Source: Sulfurovum sp. NBC37-1
Lineage (GTDB): Bacteria > Campylobacterota > Campylobacteria > Campylobacterales > Sulfurovaceae
Assembly: GCF_000010345.1 (NCBI RefSeq)
Contig: NC_009663.1
Span: 310,001-374,000, forward strand
DNA: 64,000 nucleotides
Direction: 5' to 3'
The notes beneath the pieces were generated by a model, which saw nothing but the letters and a program-made list of their open reading frames with translations, was not told where the DNA came from and ran no database searches. The first letter of the stretch is position 1, and the number at the start of each line of letters is the position of its first letter. Position numbers and translations under genes: made by a program. This document shows positions 8,771 through 17,930 of this stretch, piece after piece.

Positions 8771-8901
8771 AAATCGATATTATGAACATGGTCTATACTG
8801 TCTCGATGATACTTCTGGCATTCGTCTCCGCTATAGTAATAACAAAGAGCATCTCCAAATGGCTGAAGTTTAATGATAAAGAAAAAGAGAAAGAAGAGTA
8901 G
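8767..8901 (+). CDS. 44-residue single-span membrane protein coupled to the ABC ATPase
   Basis: A small open frame starts at ATG 8767, overlapping the ATPase stop by four bases (ATGA). It encodes MKIDIMNMVY, then a hydrophobic span at about residues 9-26, then a basic/acidic tail ending EKEKEE. The overlap start, membrane span and charged tail support a real gene. I do not recognise the family. Its stop codon, TAG at 8899-8901, is the first part of a hairpin repeat. Confidence 0.6.
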   Translation: MKIDIMNMVYTVSMILLAFVSAIVITKSISKWLKFNDKEKEKEE

Positions 8902-8920
8902 GGTGCGTATTCACGCACGA
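8899..8920. repeat. TAGGGTGC-type hairpin repeat
   Basis: TAG-GGTGCGTATTCACGCAC forms a GTGCGT/ACGCAC stem. The TAG is the stop codon of the small membrane protein. The element lies in the short gap between two convergent genes and could double as a transcription end. Confidence 0.7.
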
Positions 8921-8938
8921 TGGTTATAGCAAAACCGC

Positions 8939-10033
8939 CTACTTTGCCTGAGAGATCAATACGCCTTCCAGAAGCTTGTCAATGTCTCCATCCAAAATCG
9001 CATCGACATTGGTGAATGCCTGCCCGCTTCGGGTATCTTTTACCTGCTGATAGGGCTGCATGACGTAGGAGCGTATTTGGTGTCCCCATCCGATGTCCGA
9101 TTTCTCCACACCGTCTATCTCTGCCTGTTTTTTTGCCATTTCATATTCGTAAAGGCGTGATTTGAGCATTTTCATGGCGGCGGATTTGTTCTTGTGCTGG
9201 CTTCGGTCGTTCTGGCACTGTACCACTATGCCTGTAGGCTCATGGGTGATACGGATGGCAGATTCGGTCTTGTTGACGTGCTGACCGCCTGCTCCTGATG
9301 CACGGTAAGTATCTATACGCAGGTCCTTGTCTTCTATCTCAATGTCTATATCGTCGTCGATCTCCGGTGAGACCATAACGGAAGTGAAAGAAGTATGTCG
9401 CTTGGCATTAGAATCGAATGGGCTGATGCGTACCAGTCTGTGGATGCCGTTCTCTACTTTGAGATAACCATAGGCATTCTCTCCTTTAATGATGAACGAA
9501 ACATCTTTGATTCCTGCTTCTTCACCCGGTTGGTAGTCCAGCACTTCTACTTTGAACCCGTGGCGCTCCGCCCAGCGCAGGTACATACGGTAGAGCATAC
9601 TCGCCCAGTCCTGGCTTTCCGTACCTCCCGCACCGGGGTGAATGGAAACAATGGCATTGTTGCTGTCATGCTCGCCGCTGAGCATCATCTGTACTTCGAG
9701 GGCATTGGTGCGTTCCTTGAGCGTTTCGGCATCTTCATAGAGCATCTCGAGGGTCTCTTCATCTTTCTCGGCCTTGGCCATTTCAAAATATTCTATGGCA
9801 TCATAAACGGCATCGTTGGCATTATGGTAGGTTTCCAGAATACGCTCTGTTCTTGTTTTCTCCTGGGAGATCTTTCCCGCATTTGCAGTATCATTCCAGA
9901 AGTTGGGGTCCTGCTGCATTTCTTCTATTTCATCGAGACGTTTTTTCAGTTCGTCTGGTTTGACGATATTGCTGATGTTCTCCATTTTTTTGGAGAGGGT
10001 CTTTAGGAGTTCGCCGTATTCGTAAGCATCCAT
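8939..10033 (-). CDS. prfB: Peptide chain release factor 2
   Basis: A 364-residue class I release factor that reads UGA and UAA. The GGQ loop is in [18 protein letters not shown] and the stop-codon recognition motif is SPF in [13 protein letters not shown] chose the start at 10033 ([13 protein letters not shown]), which matches the H. pylori RF2 start and has AAGGA ten bases upstream. The longer frame from 10081 would run through the panC promoter. There is no programmed +1 frameshift here: the gene is a single open frame. Confidence 0.95.
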   Translation of the reverse strand: MDAYEYGELLKTLSKKMENISNIVKPDELKKRLDEIEEMQQDPNFWNDTANAGKISQEKTRTERILETYHNANDAVYDAIEYFEMAKAEKDEETLEMLYEDAETLKERTNALEVQMMLSGEHDSNNAIVSIHPGAGGTESQDWASMLYRMYLRWAERHGFKVEVLDYQPGEEAGIKDVSFIIKGENAYGYLKVENGIHRLVRISPFDSNAKRHTSFTSVMVSPEIDDDIDIEIEDKDLRIDTYRASGAGGQHVNKTESAIRITHEPTGIVVQCQNDRSQHKNKSAAMKMLKSRLYEYEMAKKQAEIDGVEKSDIGWGHQIRSYVMQPYQQVKDTRSGQAFTNVDAILDGDIDKLLEGVLISQAK

Positions 10034-10106
10034 TCGAAAAAGTTCCTTGTTCCTCATTAAATTTTGGTATGATTTTACCAAAATATTACAAAATAGAGGG
10101 TTAGAG

Positions 10107-10931
10107 ATGATTATTGCACGAACGGTCCGGGAACTTCAGGAGGCGAAAAAAGAACTGAATGGCAGCATCGGATTCGTACCGACGATGGGTGCGCTGCATC
10201 AGGGGCATCTCTCGCTTATACAACAGGCAAAAAAAGAGAATGACCATCTCATTGTTTCCATCTTTGTCAATCCGACACAGTTTCTTGAAGGAGAGGACCT
10301 CAATGCCTATCCGCGCAGGGAAGAAGCAGACAGGAAGATCTGTGAAGTGGCAGGGGTGGATATTGTCTTTATGCCGGAGATTGGGCAGATGTATGAGAAA
10401 GATGAACTCTGCATCGGAGCACCGGCGATACGCGGGTACATTCTGGAAGGTGAGAAACGCCCGGGGCACTTTGACGGGATGCTTCAGGTGGTCATGAAAC
10501 TGCTTAATCTCTCTTCTGCGACCCGTGCCTACTTCGGAAAGAAGGATGCTCAGCAGCTTTCCCTCATCACACAAATGGTCAAGAACTATTTTATGGATGT
10601 GCAGATCATTCCCTGTGAGATCATCAGAGATGAGTATGGTTTGGCGTTGAGCAGTCGCAATGTCTATTTAAATGAGGAAGAAAAGCATCGGGCATTGGCA
10701 CTTTCACGTTCTCTCAAACGTGCCACCAAGATGGTGATGCAGGGTGAACTGGATGTGGAAGCCATTAAAAAAGAGATGATGCAGGTACTTTCCGAAACGG
10801 ACCGTGTTGAGTATATCGCCATTGTGGACCGTCAGTTCAAAGCGCTTGAAAAGGTACAGATAGGCAATACTATCATTCTGGTTGCTGCATGGATAGGAAA
10901 GCCGAGGCTCATCGACAATATCTGGATCTGA
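10107..10931 (+). CDS. panC: Pantothenate synthetase
   Basis: A 274-residue PanC that joins pantoate and beta-alanine using ATP. Motifs are [16 protein letters not shown] (HIGH-like), [25 protein letters not shown] and [10 protein letters not shown] (KMSKS-like). I chose ATG 10107 because GAGGG lies just upstream and the family begins a few residues before the first strand. A frame from 10047 reaches back into the divergent prfB leader. The 3' end abuts the convergent ftsI-like gene. Confidence 0.96.
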   Translation: MIIARTVRELQEAKKELNGSIGFVPTMGALHQGHLSLIQQAKKENDHLIVSIFVNPTQFLEGEDLNAYPRREEADRKICEVAGVDIVFMPEIGQMYEKDELCIGAPAIRGYILEGEKRPGHFDGMLQVVMKLLNLSSATRAYFGKKDAQQLSLITQMVKNYFMDVQIIPCEIIRDEYGLALSSRNVYLNEEEKHRALALSRSLKRATKMVMQGELDVEAIKKEMMQVLSETDRVEYIAIVDRQFKALEKVQIGNTIILVAAWIGKPRLIDNIWI

Positions 10932-12974
10932 TTAAAACAGATCTTCCGCAGACATTTCCTCTATTTTCTCTTTTGTGAACGGTTTTTTGACCGGTGATTT
11001 TGGCTTGGGCTTCGGTTTGACCTTACATTTCTTTTTTGGCTTGGGCTTTGGTTTAGGCTTCATCTTGAAGAGTTTGTTGATCGATGGATTTTTAACTTCC
11101 CTACGCTCAGGGGAAGTGCCATTCATCTCTTTGGGTTTATTCAGCTTTATAGGTGCTAGTGCATCTGTCTTGCCGCCTTCAGGTTTGAGGTAATCAAGCT
11201 CTACTAATGTGTCAACTATACGTCTGAATGTCGGTACCGCAGACTGTGAAGCAAAATATTTGTGATATTTTTTTGCACGGATCACCAGTACGCCGATGGT
11301 ATACTTGTGCCCCTCTTTGTCATTGGCAAAGCCGTAAAAACTGCTGTGATATTCTCTGACATAACGTCCGCCTTTGGCAATGTGTGCTGTCCCTGTCTTC
11401 CCGCCGATCTCGAGTCCGGGGTATTGTGCTTTGACTCCCGTACCACGTTTGACAACTTCAAGAAGTATGTTGTGTATTTGTCTGGCTGCCTGTTTGTCTA
11501 CCGCTTTAAGGTCACCGACCTTTGGTTCAAGGGTATAGTGGCTCCCTTTGGCATCAGAAAGGTAATCCACCAGACGCGGGGTTACGGCAACACCGTCATT
11601 GTTGAAAGCCGAGTAAGCTTTAAAGAGCTGGGCAAAAGTGACCAGCATACCGTAACCGTAAGAGGAGTTGGCACGGTGCATCTTGTTATTAAGAAGGTGC
11701 AGTGGTTTGATCCTTCCGGGGACATCACGTGAAAGGTCGAGTCCTGAAGGTCTGGAGAGGCCGAACTTGATGAGACCGTCCCTGAACTCCTGTCCTGTCA
11801 GCCTCCACGAGATCTGGGAGATACCCACGTTGGAAGAGTGGACAATAATATCAGTCGCCGTAAGTGAATCAAACTTCTCGTCATCACTGATCCAGCGTCG
11901 TTTTCCTATCTGGAGACGACCATTGTAAGTGTTAAACCATGTATTGGGTGTGACCACCTTATGGTCCAGGGCAATGCCAAGGGTGATTGGTTTGAGTACT
12001 GAGCCCGCTTCATAGGCGTATTCGGAAAACTTTGGATCCAGTGCGGAAATGTCTTTGTTATGAATATGGCGTGGATCGTAGCGCTCTGTACTGGCAAGTG
12101 CAAGGACTTTTCCTGTTTTACTCTCCATGACCCCTGCAAGGATCTCGTCCGCATCGATACTGGTTTTCATCTGGTCGATCATCATTTCGACCCTTCGCTG
12201 GAAGGCAAGAGGCACATTGAGATGCAGGTCCATCCCATCGACACGAAGCATATCTATACTGTTCTTGTTGTGAATGACCGATGCAACGACATCCCTTTCC
12301 CCTTTAAAATAGCCGTTTTTCTTGGATGTAATATGTTTTTCATATTTGCGTTCCAGTCCCTTGATACCGTGGGGTCGGCTGTAGCGGTCTTCATTTCTGT
12401 TGCGAACGTATCCCAGGACCGGACTGAGTACGTCCTTGAGAGGAAATTCTCTTGTCTCTCCATTCTCTACAATGTCAAGCCCATACAGTACTTCGATACC
12501 GCTGCTGGTCTTGGTGGTCTTGAAGGCACCCAGTTTTCTCAGTTTGTAGGCCAGCTCTTTGAGCTGCATGGCAGATTTGAAATTGATATCTTTTGCAAGT
12601 ACGATATTCCCCTGTATATCTTTGCCTTTTTTGTCTTTGAATTTTTTCAGCACATCCTCTTTGGGGATACCGCTGTAAATACTGAAAAGCCTGACGAATG
12701 CCTTGCGTTTCGCAGGGTCGATACTCGCACCATGTATGACCGCCTGATAGGTCTTTTGGGAGCGGCTGAGGGTATAGTTGTCTGCAGAAACGATGTCTCC
12801 GCGCAGAGAGCGGTCATGGACAATTGTGTATTGACTGGGAATATGTCTGTGGGAAAGTATGGTCTTGAGTACCGAAAATAAAAAAATAGCCATGGCAGCG
12901 ACCAGCAGTATAAAAAGAAAGCTGATCTTGTTCTTTCTTTGGTGCAGTGCCAGATTTTCTATATTTTTGTTCAT
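10932..12974 (-). CDS. ftsI: Penicillin-binding protein 2/3 (FtsI-like) with a Lys-Pro tail
   Basis: A 680-residue class B transpeptidase. One N-terminal membrane span (about 18-40) is followed by the dimerisation domain (RGDIVSADN). The transpeptidase motifs are SxxK in AGSVLKP, SxN in SSNVG and KTG in GGKTGTAH. Next to ftsW it is best read as the divisome FtsI rather than the elongation PBP2. The last 70 residues are unusual, with repeated KPKPKPK, then a SAEDLF end. The tail would lie in the periplasm. It is transcribed away from ftsW. Confidence 0.9.
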   Translation of the reverse strand: MNKNIENLALHQRKNKISFLFILLVAAMAIFLFSVLKTILSHRHIPSQYTIVHDRSLRGDIVSADNYTLSRSQKTYQAVIHGASIDPAKRKAFVRLFSIYSGIPKEDVLKKFKDKKGKDIQGNIVLAKDINFKSAMQLKELAYKLRKLGAFKTTKTSSGIEVLYGLDIVENGETREFPLKDVLSPVLGYVRNRNEDRYSRPHGIKGLERKYEKHITSKKNGYFKGERDVVASVIHNKNSIDMLRVDGMDLHLNVPLAFQRRVEMMIDQMKTSIDADEILAGVMESKTGKVLALASTERYDPRHIHNKDISALDPKFSEYAYEAGSVLKPITLGIALDHKVVTPNTWFNTYNGRLQIGKRRWISDDEKFDSLTATDIIVHSSNVGISQISWRLTGQEFRDGLIKFGLSRPSGLDLSRDVPGRIKPLHLLNNKMHRANSSYGYGMLVTFAQLFKAYSAFNNDGVAVTPRLVDYLSDAKGSHYTLEPKVGDLKAVDKQAARQIHNILLEVVKRGTGVKAQYPGLEIGGKTGTAHIAKGGRYVREYHSSFYGFANDKEGHKYTIGVLVIRAKKYHKYFASQSAVPTFRRIVDTLVELDYLKPEGGKTDALAPIKLNKPKEMNGTSPERREVKNPSINKLFKMKPKPKPKPKKKCKVKPKPKPKSPVKKPFTKEKIEEMSAEDLF

Positions 12975-13061
12975 TTATTTCCCTATATGTTCTGCAATTT
13001 TATCAAAGTTATCTATTAAATGCGTTAAAATACTAATTAATATGGATTTAAAGAAGACAGT

Positions 13062-14246
13062 ATGATAGACAAACCTCTTTTGGCAGCAGTTGTGGCACTA
13101 TTGACACTCTCTATGGTCATGAGCTATTCACTCTCTACCTTTACAGTGCTGCATTTCCATTATGATGATCTTCATTTTTTTCTCAGGCAGAGCATTTCGA
13201 TTTTTATTGCCTTTACCGCTATGGTCGTTTTGAGCAGACTCGATCCGGACAAATGGTTCGCTCCGGTGGGCCTGACACTCTTTTTTATATTTTTCATATT
13301 GATGATAGCGATGCAGTTCATGCCTTCTTCTCTTGTAAAAGCAGTAGGCGGAGCAAAGAGATGGATACATCTGGGACCTATTTCCCTGGCACCGGTCGAG
13401 TTCTTCAAAGTGGGCTTCGTATTTTTTCTCTCTTGGAGTTTTGCCCGTAAGTTCAGTAACAAAAATCATACCGGTTTTGTGGATGAGATCCGATCTTTCA
13501 TGCCATATATCATTGTTTTTCTTGTAGCGGTGGTCATCATCGCGGTCTTTCAGAAAGACCTTGGACAGGTCGTGGTACTCGGTGGGACATTGATGGTGAT
13601 GTTTCTCTTCGTGGGCAGTTCATGGAAGTTTTTTCTGACGATGCTTTCGGGTATTTTCATCGCATTTATCGGGTTGATCTTTTTTGCACCACACCGTATG
13701 GCAAGGATCAAGAGTTGGTGGAGTACGGTACAAGACAGTATCCTTTCTGTGTTGCCTTTTGAACGGCTTGAGACATTGCGGGTGGCGACAACGGCCAAGG
13801 AACCTTATCAAATATCCAACTCGCTCAATGCCCTACATAACGGTGGCCTCTTTGGCCAGGGCCTGGGGAACGGACAGTTTAAACTGGGCTATCTTTCTGA
13901 GGTCCATACAGACTTTATTCTGGCAGGGATCACCGAAGAGCTGGGTTATGTGGGGCTTGCACTGGTGACACTGACCATCCTTTTCATCGTGTTCCGCATC
14001 TTCAAGATCGCATCCAAAGTGAAGAACCCGATGTATTACCTTTTCAGTATTGGCGTGGGTCTGTTGATCTCTTTTGCTTTCATACTCAATGCCTACGGTA
14101 TCTCCGGCATCACTCCGATCAAAGGGATCGCCGTACCATTCCTCAGTTACGGCGGATCACACATCATCGCTGCCTGTGTAGCCATAGGTATGGTGCTGAT
14201 GGTCTCCAAAAAAGTCCCCCGGGATCGTAACGGGAGAATGCTGTAA
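13062..14246 (+). CDS. ftsW: SEDS peptidoglycan polymerase FtsW
   Basis: A 394-residue SEDS protein with about ten membrane spans. The family sequence GGAKRWIHLGPISLAPVEF and the end motif PFLSYGGSHIIA are present. It polymerises glycan strands with its cognate class B PBP. FtsW is preferred over RodA because of the adjacent ftsI and the murG gene that follows. AAGAAGA precedes the ATG. Confidence 0.92.
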   Translation: MIDKPLLAAVVALLTLSMVMSYSLSTFTVLHFHYDDLHFFLRQSISIFIAFTAMVVLSRLDPDKWFAPVGLTLFFIFFILMIAMQFMPSSLVKAVGGAKRWIHLGPISLAPVEFFKVGFVFFLSWSFARKFSNKNHTGFVDEIRSFMPYIIVFLVAVVIIAVFQKDLGQVVVLGGTLMVMFLFVGSSWKFFLTMLSGIFIAFIGLIFFAPHRMARIKSWWSTVQDSILSVLPFERLETLRVATTAKEPYQISNSLNALHNGGLFGQGLGNGQFKLGYLSEVHTDFILAGITEELGYVGLALVTLTILFIVFRIFKIASKVKNPMYYLFSIGVGLLISFAFILNAYGISGITPIKGIAVPFLSYGGSHIIAACVAIGMVLMVSKKVPRDRNGRML

Positions 14247-14264
14247 GGGGTAGTGAGGAGCGCG

Positions 14265-14285
14265 TAGGGTGGGCAATAGCCCACC
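14265..14285. repeat. TAGGGTG-type hairpin repeat
   Basis: TAG then GGTGGGC-AATA-GCCCACC, a 7-bp perfect stem, 19 bases after the ftsW stop. Same family as the copies at 5470, 8899, 51118 and 63522. Confidence 0.7.
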
Positions 14286-14325
14286 ATATGAGGAATATCG
14301 CATATAGTCACAAACAATGCCTAAA

Positions 14326-14380
14326 GGGTACCTCTAATAACCCTAGATGTTATGAGCATCTAGGGTTATTAGAGGTACCC
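14326..14380. repeat. Perfect 24-bp inverted repeat before murG
   Basis: Arms 14326-14349 (starting GGGTACCTCTAATAACCC) and 14357-14380 are exact reverse complements around a 7-base loop TTATGAG. The right arm ends ten bases before the murG ribosome binding site AAGGAG (14391-14396). The short words CCTAAAGG flank it on both sides as a direct repeat. No T-run follows. It could be an attenuator-like stem, an RNA processing site or a small inserted palindrome. Confidence 0.85.
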
Positions 14381-14402
14381 TAAAGGCTTAAAGGAGAAAA
14401 AA

Positions 14403-15419
14403 ATGAGTATCATTATGACAGGCGGCGGTACAGGCGGACATCTTGCCATCATCAAAGCAGTAAAAGAGCAGCTCAAAGGTGAAGAACTCATCTATATTGG
14501 TTCAACGACCGGGCAGGACAGACAGTGGTTCGAAAATGATGAGGATTTTACAGAGACCTATTTTTTCGACACACGCGGTGTGGTTAACCAAAGAGGCTTT
14601 GGCAAACTAAAATCACTCTGGATGATGTTGCAGGCGATGATGAAAGCCCGAAAACTGCTTAAAAAATACGATGCGAAAGTCGTTTTTTCGGTAGGAGGGT
14701 TCTCCTCTGCGGCTACAGCCTTTGCCGCAAAGTCGGCCAGTGTGCCTTTGGTCATACATGAGCAGAACGCCGCACTGGGTTCTCTCAACAAGCTACTCCG
14801 CCCCTATGCTGCTGCTTTTATAAGCTCCTATCTTGAAGAGAGCCCCATCAAAGCCTATCCGATCAAGGAAGTATTCTTTGACAATGTACGTGTGAGAAAA
14901 AACGTGGAGACCATCATCTTTCTCGGCGGTTCACAGGGTGCAAAGGCCATTAATAAACTGGCCCTCGAGATCGCGCCAAAACTCAAAGAGAGAGGTATCA
15001 GAATCATCCATCAGGCGGGAGAGAAGAACATAGACGAAGTACGCAAGGACTATGAAGATATTGGCATTGAAGCCGAAGTGTTCGGTTTCACCACAAAGCT
15101 GGCGGACTACATGAAAGAAGCGGATCTTGCCATAGCAAGGGCGGGGGCCTCCACGCTTTGGGAACTCTCGGCCACGGCTTTGCCGACTCTGTTCATACCA
15201 TATCCCTATGCTGTCAGCGATCACCAGTACTATAATGCCCAGTTCCTGGTAGAAAAAGATCTGGCATGGATCATGAGAGAAGGGGAAATCGATACCCAAA
15301 AAGTATTGGCACTCCTGGGCGAAGATCTTGAAACAAAAAGCAGAGGCCTGATGGAGATTGTGGAAAAGGATGGCAGTAAACAGATAGCAGATCTTTTAAA
15401 AAATTATGCAAAAAGCTGA
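14403..15419 (+). CDS. murG: UDP-GlcNAc:lipid I N-acetylglucosaminyltransferase
   Basis: A 338-residue GT28 enzyme making lipid II at the inner membrane. The N-terminal glycine loop is TGGGTGGHLA; the second is FLGGSQGAKAINK; the UDP-sugar site is RAGASTLWEL followed by PYPYAVSDHQYYNA. It follows ftsW in a cell-wall gene run and has a strong AAGGAG. Confidence 0.95.
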   Translation: MSIIMTGGGTGGHLAIIKAVKEQLKGEELIYIGSTTGQDRQWFENDEDFTETYFFDTRGVVNQRGFGKLKSLWMMLQAMMKARKLLKKYDAKVVFSVGGFSSAATAFAAKSASVPLVIHEQNAALGSLNKLLRPYAAAFISSYLEESPIKAYPIKEVFFDNVRVRKNVETIIFLGGSQGAKAINKLALEIAPKLKERGIRIIHQAGEKNIDEVRKDYEDIGIEAEVFGFTTKLADYMKEADLAIARAGASTLWELSATALPTLFIPYPYAVSDHQYYNAQFLVEKDLAWIMREGEIDTQKVLALLGEDLETKSRGLMEIVEKDGSKQIADLLKNYAKS

Positions 15420-15425
15420 TATAAT
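15420..15425 (+). promoter_or_regulatory. -10 box for the cytochrome gene
   Basis: TATAAT begins one base after the murG stop, 32 bases before the cytochrome start codon at 15457, with AAGGA just before the ATG. Confidence 0.6.
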
Positions 15426-15456
15426 AGTTTAAATAAATTGAATAAAAGGAAAAAAT

Positions 15457-15849
15457 ATGAAAAAAATAGTTGTATCATTCATTACTATGGGAGTATTGGC
15501 ATCCGGTTTACATGCTTATAGTCAGGAAGACAGGATCAAAGATATGCGTACGATGGCAGATGCTCTCTCGGAAGTGCAGAAAGGTATTCTCTATAACAAC
15601 AAGAAGCTGGTACGCGATGGTGTAGAAAGCCTGAAAGCAGCATCCAAAAATATTGAGATCGCACCAAAGACAGACATGGACTACAGTTCAAGTTTTGCCG
15701 AAGGGCAGGCAAAGAACATTGTAAAGTATGCCAACAAACTCAATACGAATATGGACGAAGGAAAAAAACACTCTGCTTTGTCGAACTATACCAAAGTGTT
15801 GAATCAGTGTGTCTCCTGCCATAACAAGATCAGAAAGTGGAACCAGTAA
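15457..15849 (+). CDS. Periplasmic class II-like cytochrome c
   Basis: A 130-residue secreted protein. The signal peptide is MKKIVVSFITMGVLASGLHA. A single haem-binding site, CVSCH, lies near the C terminus (about residues 119-123), the arrangement of the four-helix cytochrome c' group. The mature part is helical and charged. It probably carries electrons or binds a small gas in the periplasm; the partner is unknown. Confidence 0.8.
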   Translation: MKKIVVSFITMGVLASGLHAYSQEDRIKDMRTMADALSEVQKGILYNNKKLVRDGVESLKAASKNIEIAPKTDMDYSSSFAEGQAKNIVKYANKLNTNMDEGKKHSALSNYTKVLNQCVSCHNKIRKWNQ

Positions 15850-15930
15850 ACTTTTGGTAGTTTTCCCACAAAAGTAACACAATTTATGGGAATAATATTT
15901 TAAATAAATTGTATTAAAGAGGAGTAGTTT

Positions 15931-16359
15931 ATGAAAAAAATAGGAAGATTGGCTCTTGCCGGTATGGCTATTTTTGCGTTGAATGGTTGTGGAGGAGGAG
16001 ATACTGTTATTGTTGATCCTGGACCGGAACTCGTTACATTGTATTTAGTGGATGAGTTTGGTGTAGGAATTGATCATGTGCCTTATACGTGTATCGATGC
16101 CTATGATGAAATCATTGTGGATGATGTTACAATGCCTGATGGTGAATTTACTTTTGCTCTCGGAGACCGTTGTACCTTTGATTTATTCGGCTTTCCGGGC
16201 GATATAACAGTACCTCTTTATATTGTTGATATTGACTTATTCGGCAAAGATGATATTCCTTATGAATGTGATAATGGTATAGATTTTACAAGCGGTGTGA
16301 CTGATTTTGATGGTTGGTTTGCATATCCTATGGATGCATATTGTAAATTCCATTTCTAA
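15931..16359 (+). CDS. Acidic secreted lipoprotein with two internal repeats
   Basis: A 142-residue predicted lipoprotein; the lipobox is ALNGC with Cys20. The mature part is rich in Asp, Gly, Tyr and Val and has two related halves: VPYTCIDAYDE...DGEFTFALGDRCTF and IPYECDNGIDF...DGWFAYPMDAYCKF. Each half has a Cys about 25-30 residues before a second Cys, so each may carry a disulfide. I do not recognise the family. AAGAGGAG precedes the start. Confidence 0.7.
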   Translation: MKKIGRLALAGMAIFALNGCGGGDTVIVDPGPELVTLYLVDEFGVGIDHVPYTCIDAYDEIIVDDVTMPDGEFTFALGDRCTFDLFGFPGDITVPLYIVDIDLFGKDDIPYECDNGIDFTSGVTDFDGWFAYPMDAYCKFHF

Positions 16360-16519
16360 ATTTATTGGAAGGTAAAAACATTAGGTTTGACAGGAAGCGG
16401 CATAGAAAAAATGCTTTTTGTAAAACCAACGTCTTTATTTCCAAAAATAGGAAAAATATCTATATAAAACTATAACATATAAAACTGTAACTGTTTCAAA
16501 AACTTAACGATTATTTGGA

Positions 16520-16525
16520 TATAAT
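16520..16525 (+). promoter_or_regulatory. -10 box of the first polysaccharide operon
   Basis: TATAAT in TTTGGATATAATAGAAG, 35 bases before the manC start. It is the only clear promoter in the 200-base gap after the lipoprotein gene. The six following genes are tightly packed, so it may drive all of them. Confidence 0.6.
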
Positions 16526-16559
16526 AGAAGTATTAATTTATACAAGAAAAGATACTTAG

Positions 16560-17930
16560 ATGACCAATATTATTTTATGTGGTGGAAACGGGACAAGATT
16601 ATGGCCTATCAGTCGAACATTGATGCCTAAACAGTTTGTGAAACTTTTTAATGATGAATCACTTTTTCAGCTTACAGTTAAACGAAACAGTACAGCATGC
16701 AATCAACAGTTTATTGTTTCCAATGCCGAACAGTATTTTCTGGCAGTAGATCAACTTGACGAACTTGAGGTTACACAAAGCAAGTTTTTGTTGGAGCCAG
16801 TAGGCCGTAATACTGCACCGGCTATTGCACTTGCATGTTTTGCGCTTGATCCTGATGAAATCATCCTTGTTTCTCCTTCCGATCATCTCATAAAAGATGA
16901 GGAAAACTATATTCAAGTATTACACAGGGCAAAAGAACTTGCAGAACAGGATAATCTTGTTACGTTTGGTATTAAACCTGAATATGCAGAAACAGGTTAT
17001 GGCTATATTGAATCAGTGGGGGAAGAAGTAAAAGCATTTCATGAAAAACCGGATATACAAACAGCCAAAAAATACATCAATGCTGGCAATTTCTATTGGA
17101 ATAGTGGTATGTTCTGTTTTAAAGCAGGGTTGTTTCTTGAAGAATTGCAAAAATATTCACCAGAGATTTACCAATCGTCAGAAATAGCATATAAGCATGC
17201 CAAAATAAATGATATGATCCGTATTGCTTATGATGATATGCAAAATATTCCGGAAGACAGTATTGATTATGCTGTAATGGAGAAAAGCCAAAAAGTCAAA
17301 ATGGTTGCTTCTGATATCGGATGGTCAGATCTTGGCAGTTTTGATGCTTTGGCTGAAGAAATGCCAAAAGATCAGAATGGTAATACGCAAAGTGAACATC
17401 TCTATAGTATCGATGCAAGAAACAACTTTGTTTACACAAAAGAGAGAGCTATTGCGTTGGTTGATATAGAAGACCTGATAGTAGTCGATACAGCGGATGC
17501 TCTGCTTATTTCCAAAAAAGGAGTATCCCAAAAAGTCAAAGAAGTTGTGAAACTGTTGCGAAAAGGTGAGTCGGAACTGCATCATATCCATCTTACCGCC
17601 CATAGGCCATGGGGTACTTATACTATTCTGGAGACGAATGAGAAATATAAAATAAAACGTATCGTTGTTCATCCAGGCAAACGTCTCTCACTTCAAAAGC
17701 ATTTTCATAGAAGCGAACATTGGATCGTTGTTTCCGGAACGGCCCTTATTACAATGGGTGAGAAGGAGTATCTTTTAAAACCAAATGAATCAACCTATAT
17801 TCCAATGGGAGAAATGCATCGTCTTGAAAATCCGGGGAAAATAGATGTCATTCTCATAGAAGTGCAGGTAGGAAGTTACCTTGGTGAAGATGATATTGTG
17901 CGTATTCAAGATGATTTTCAAAGGTCTTAA
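16560..17930 (+). CDS. manC: Mannose-1-phosphate guanylyltransferase / mannose-6-phosphate isomerase
   Basis: A 456-residue bifunctional type II enzyme. The nucleotidyltransferase part has GGNGTRLWPISR (about residues 8-19) and EPVGRNTAPAIALA. The C-terminal cupin (about 340-450) has HPGKRLSLQKHFHRSEHW. It makes GDP-mannose, the substrate of the gmd gene product 26 kb downstream. The adjacent wzm start follows directly after its stop. No phosphomannomutase is in the window. Confidence 0.93.
   Translation: MTNIILCGGNGTRLWPISRTLMPKQFVKLFNDESLFQLTVKRNSTACNQQFIVSNAEQYFLAVDQLDELEVTQSKFLLEPVGRNTAPAIALACFALDPDEIILVSPSDHLIKDEENYIQVLHRAKELAEQDNLVTFGIKPEYAETGYGYIESVGEEVKAFHEKPDIQTAKKYINAGNFYWNSGMFCFKAGLFLEELQKYSPEIYQSSEIAYKHAKINDMIRIAYDDMQNIPEDSIDYAVMEKSQKVKMVASDIGWSDLGSFDALAEEMPKDQNGNTQSEHLYSIDARNNFVYTKERAIALVDIEDLIVVDTADALLISKKGVSQKVKEVVKLLRKGESELHHIHLTAHRPWGTYTILETNEKYKIKRIVVHPGKRLSLQKHFHRSEHWIVVSGTALITMGEKEYLLKPNESTYIPMGEMHRLENPGKIDVILIEVQVGSYLGEDDIVRIQDDFQRS

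Noticed and set aside
10034-10081. Upstream extension of prfB (16 more residues)
   Set aside because: The RF2 start [10 protein letters not shown] matches H. pylori and has AAGGA; the extension overlaps the panC control region.
12060-12881. 273-residue plus-strand frame opposite ftsI
   Set aside because: Shadow of the FtsI coding strand; Cys/Phe-rich with no family pattern.
14326-14380. Ordinary intrinsic terminator of ftsW
   Set aside because: No T-run follows on either strand and the stem is right before the murG ribosome binding site; kept as an unexplained inverted repeat.
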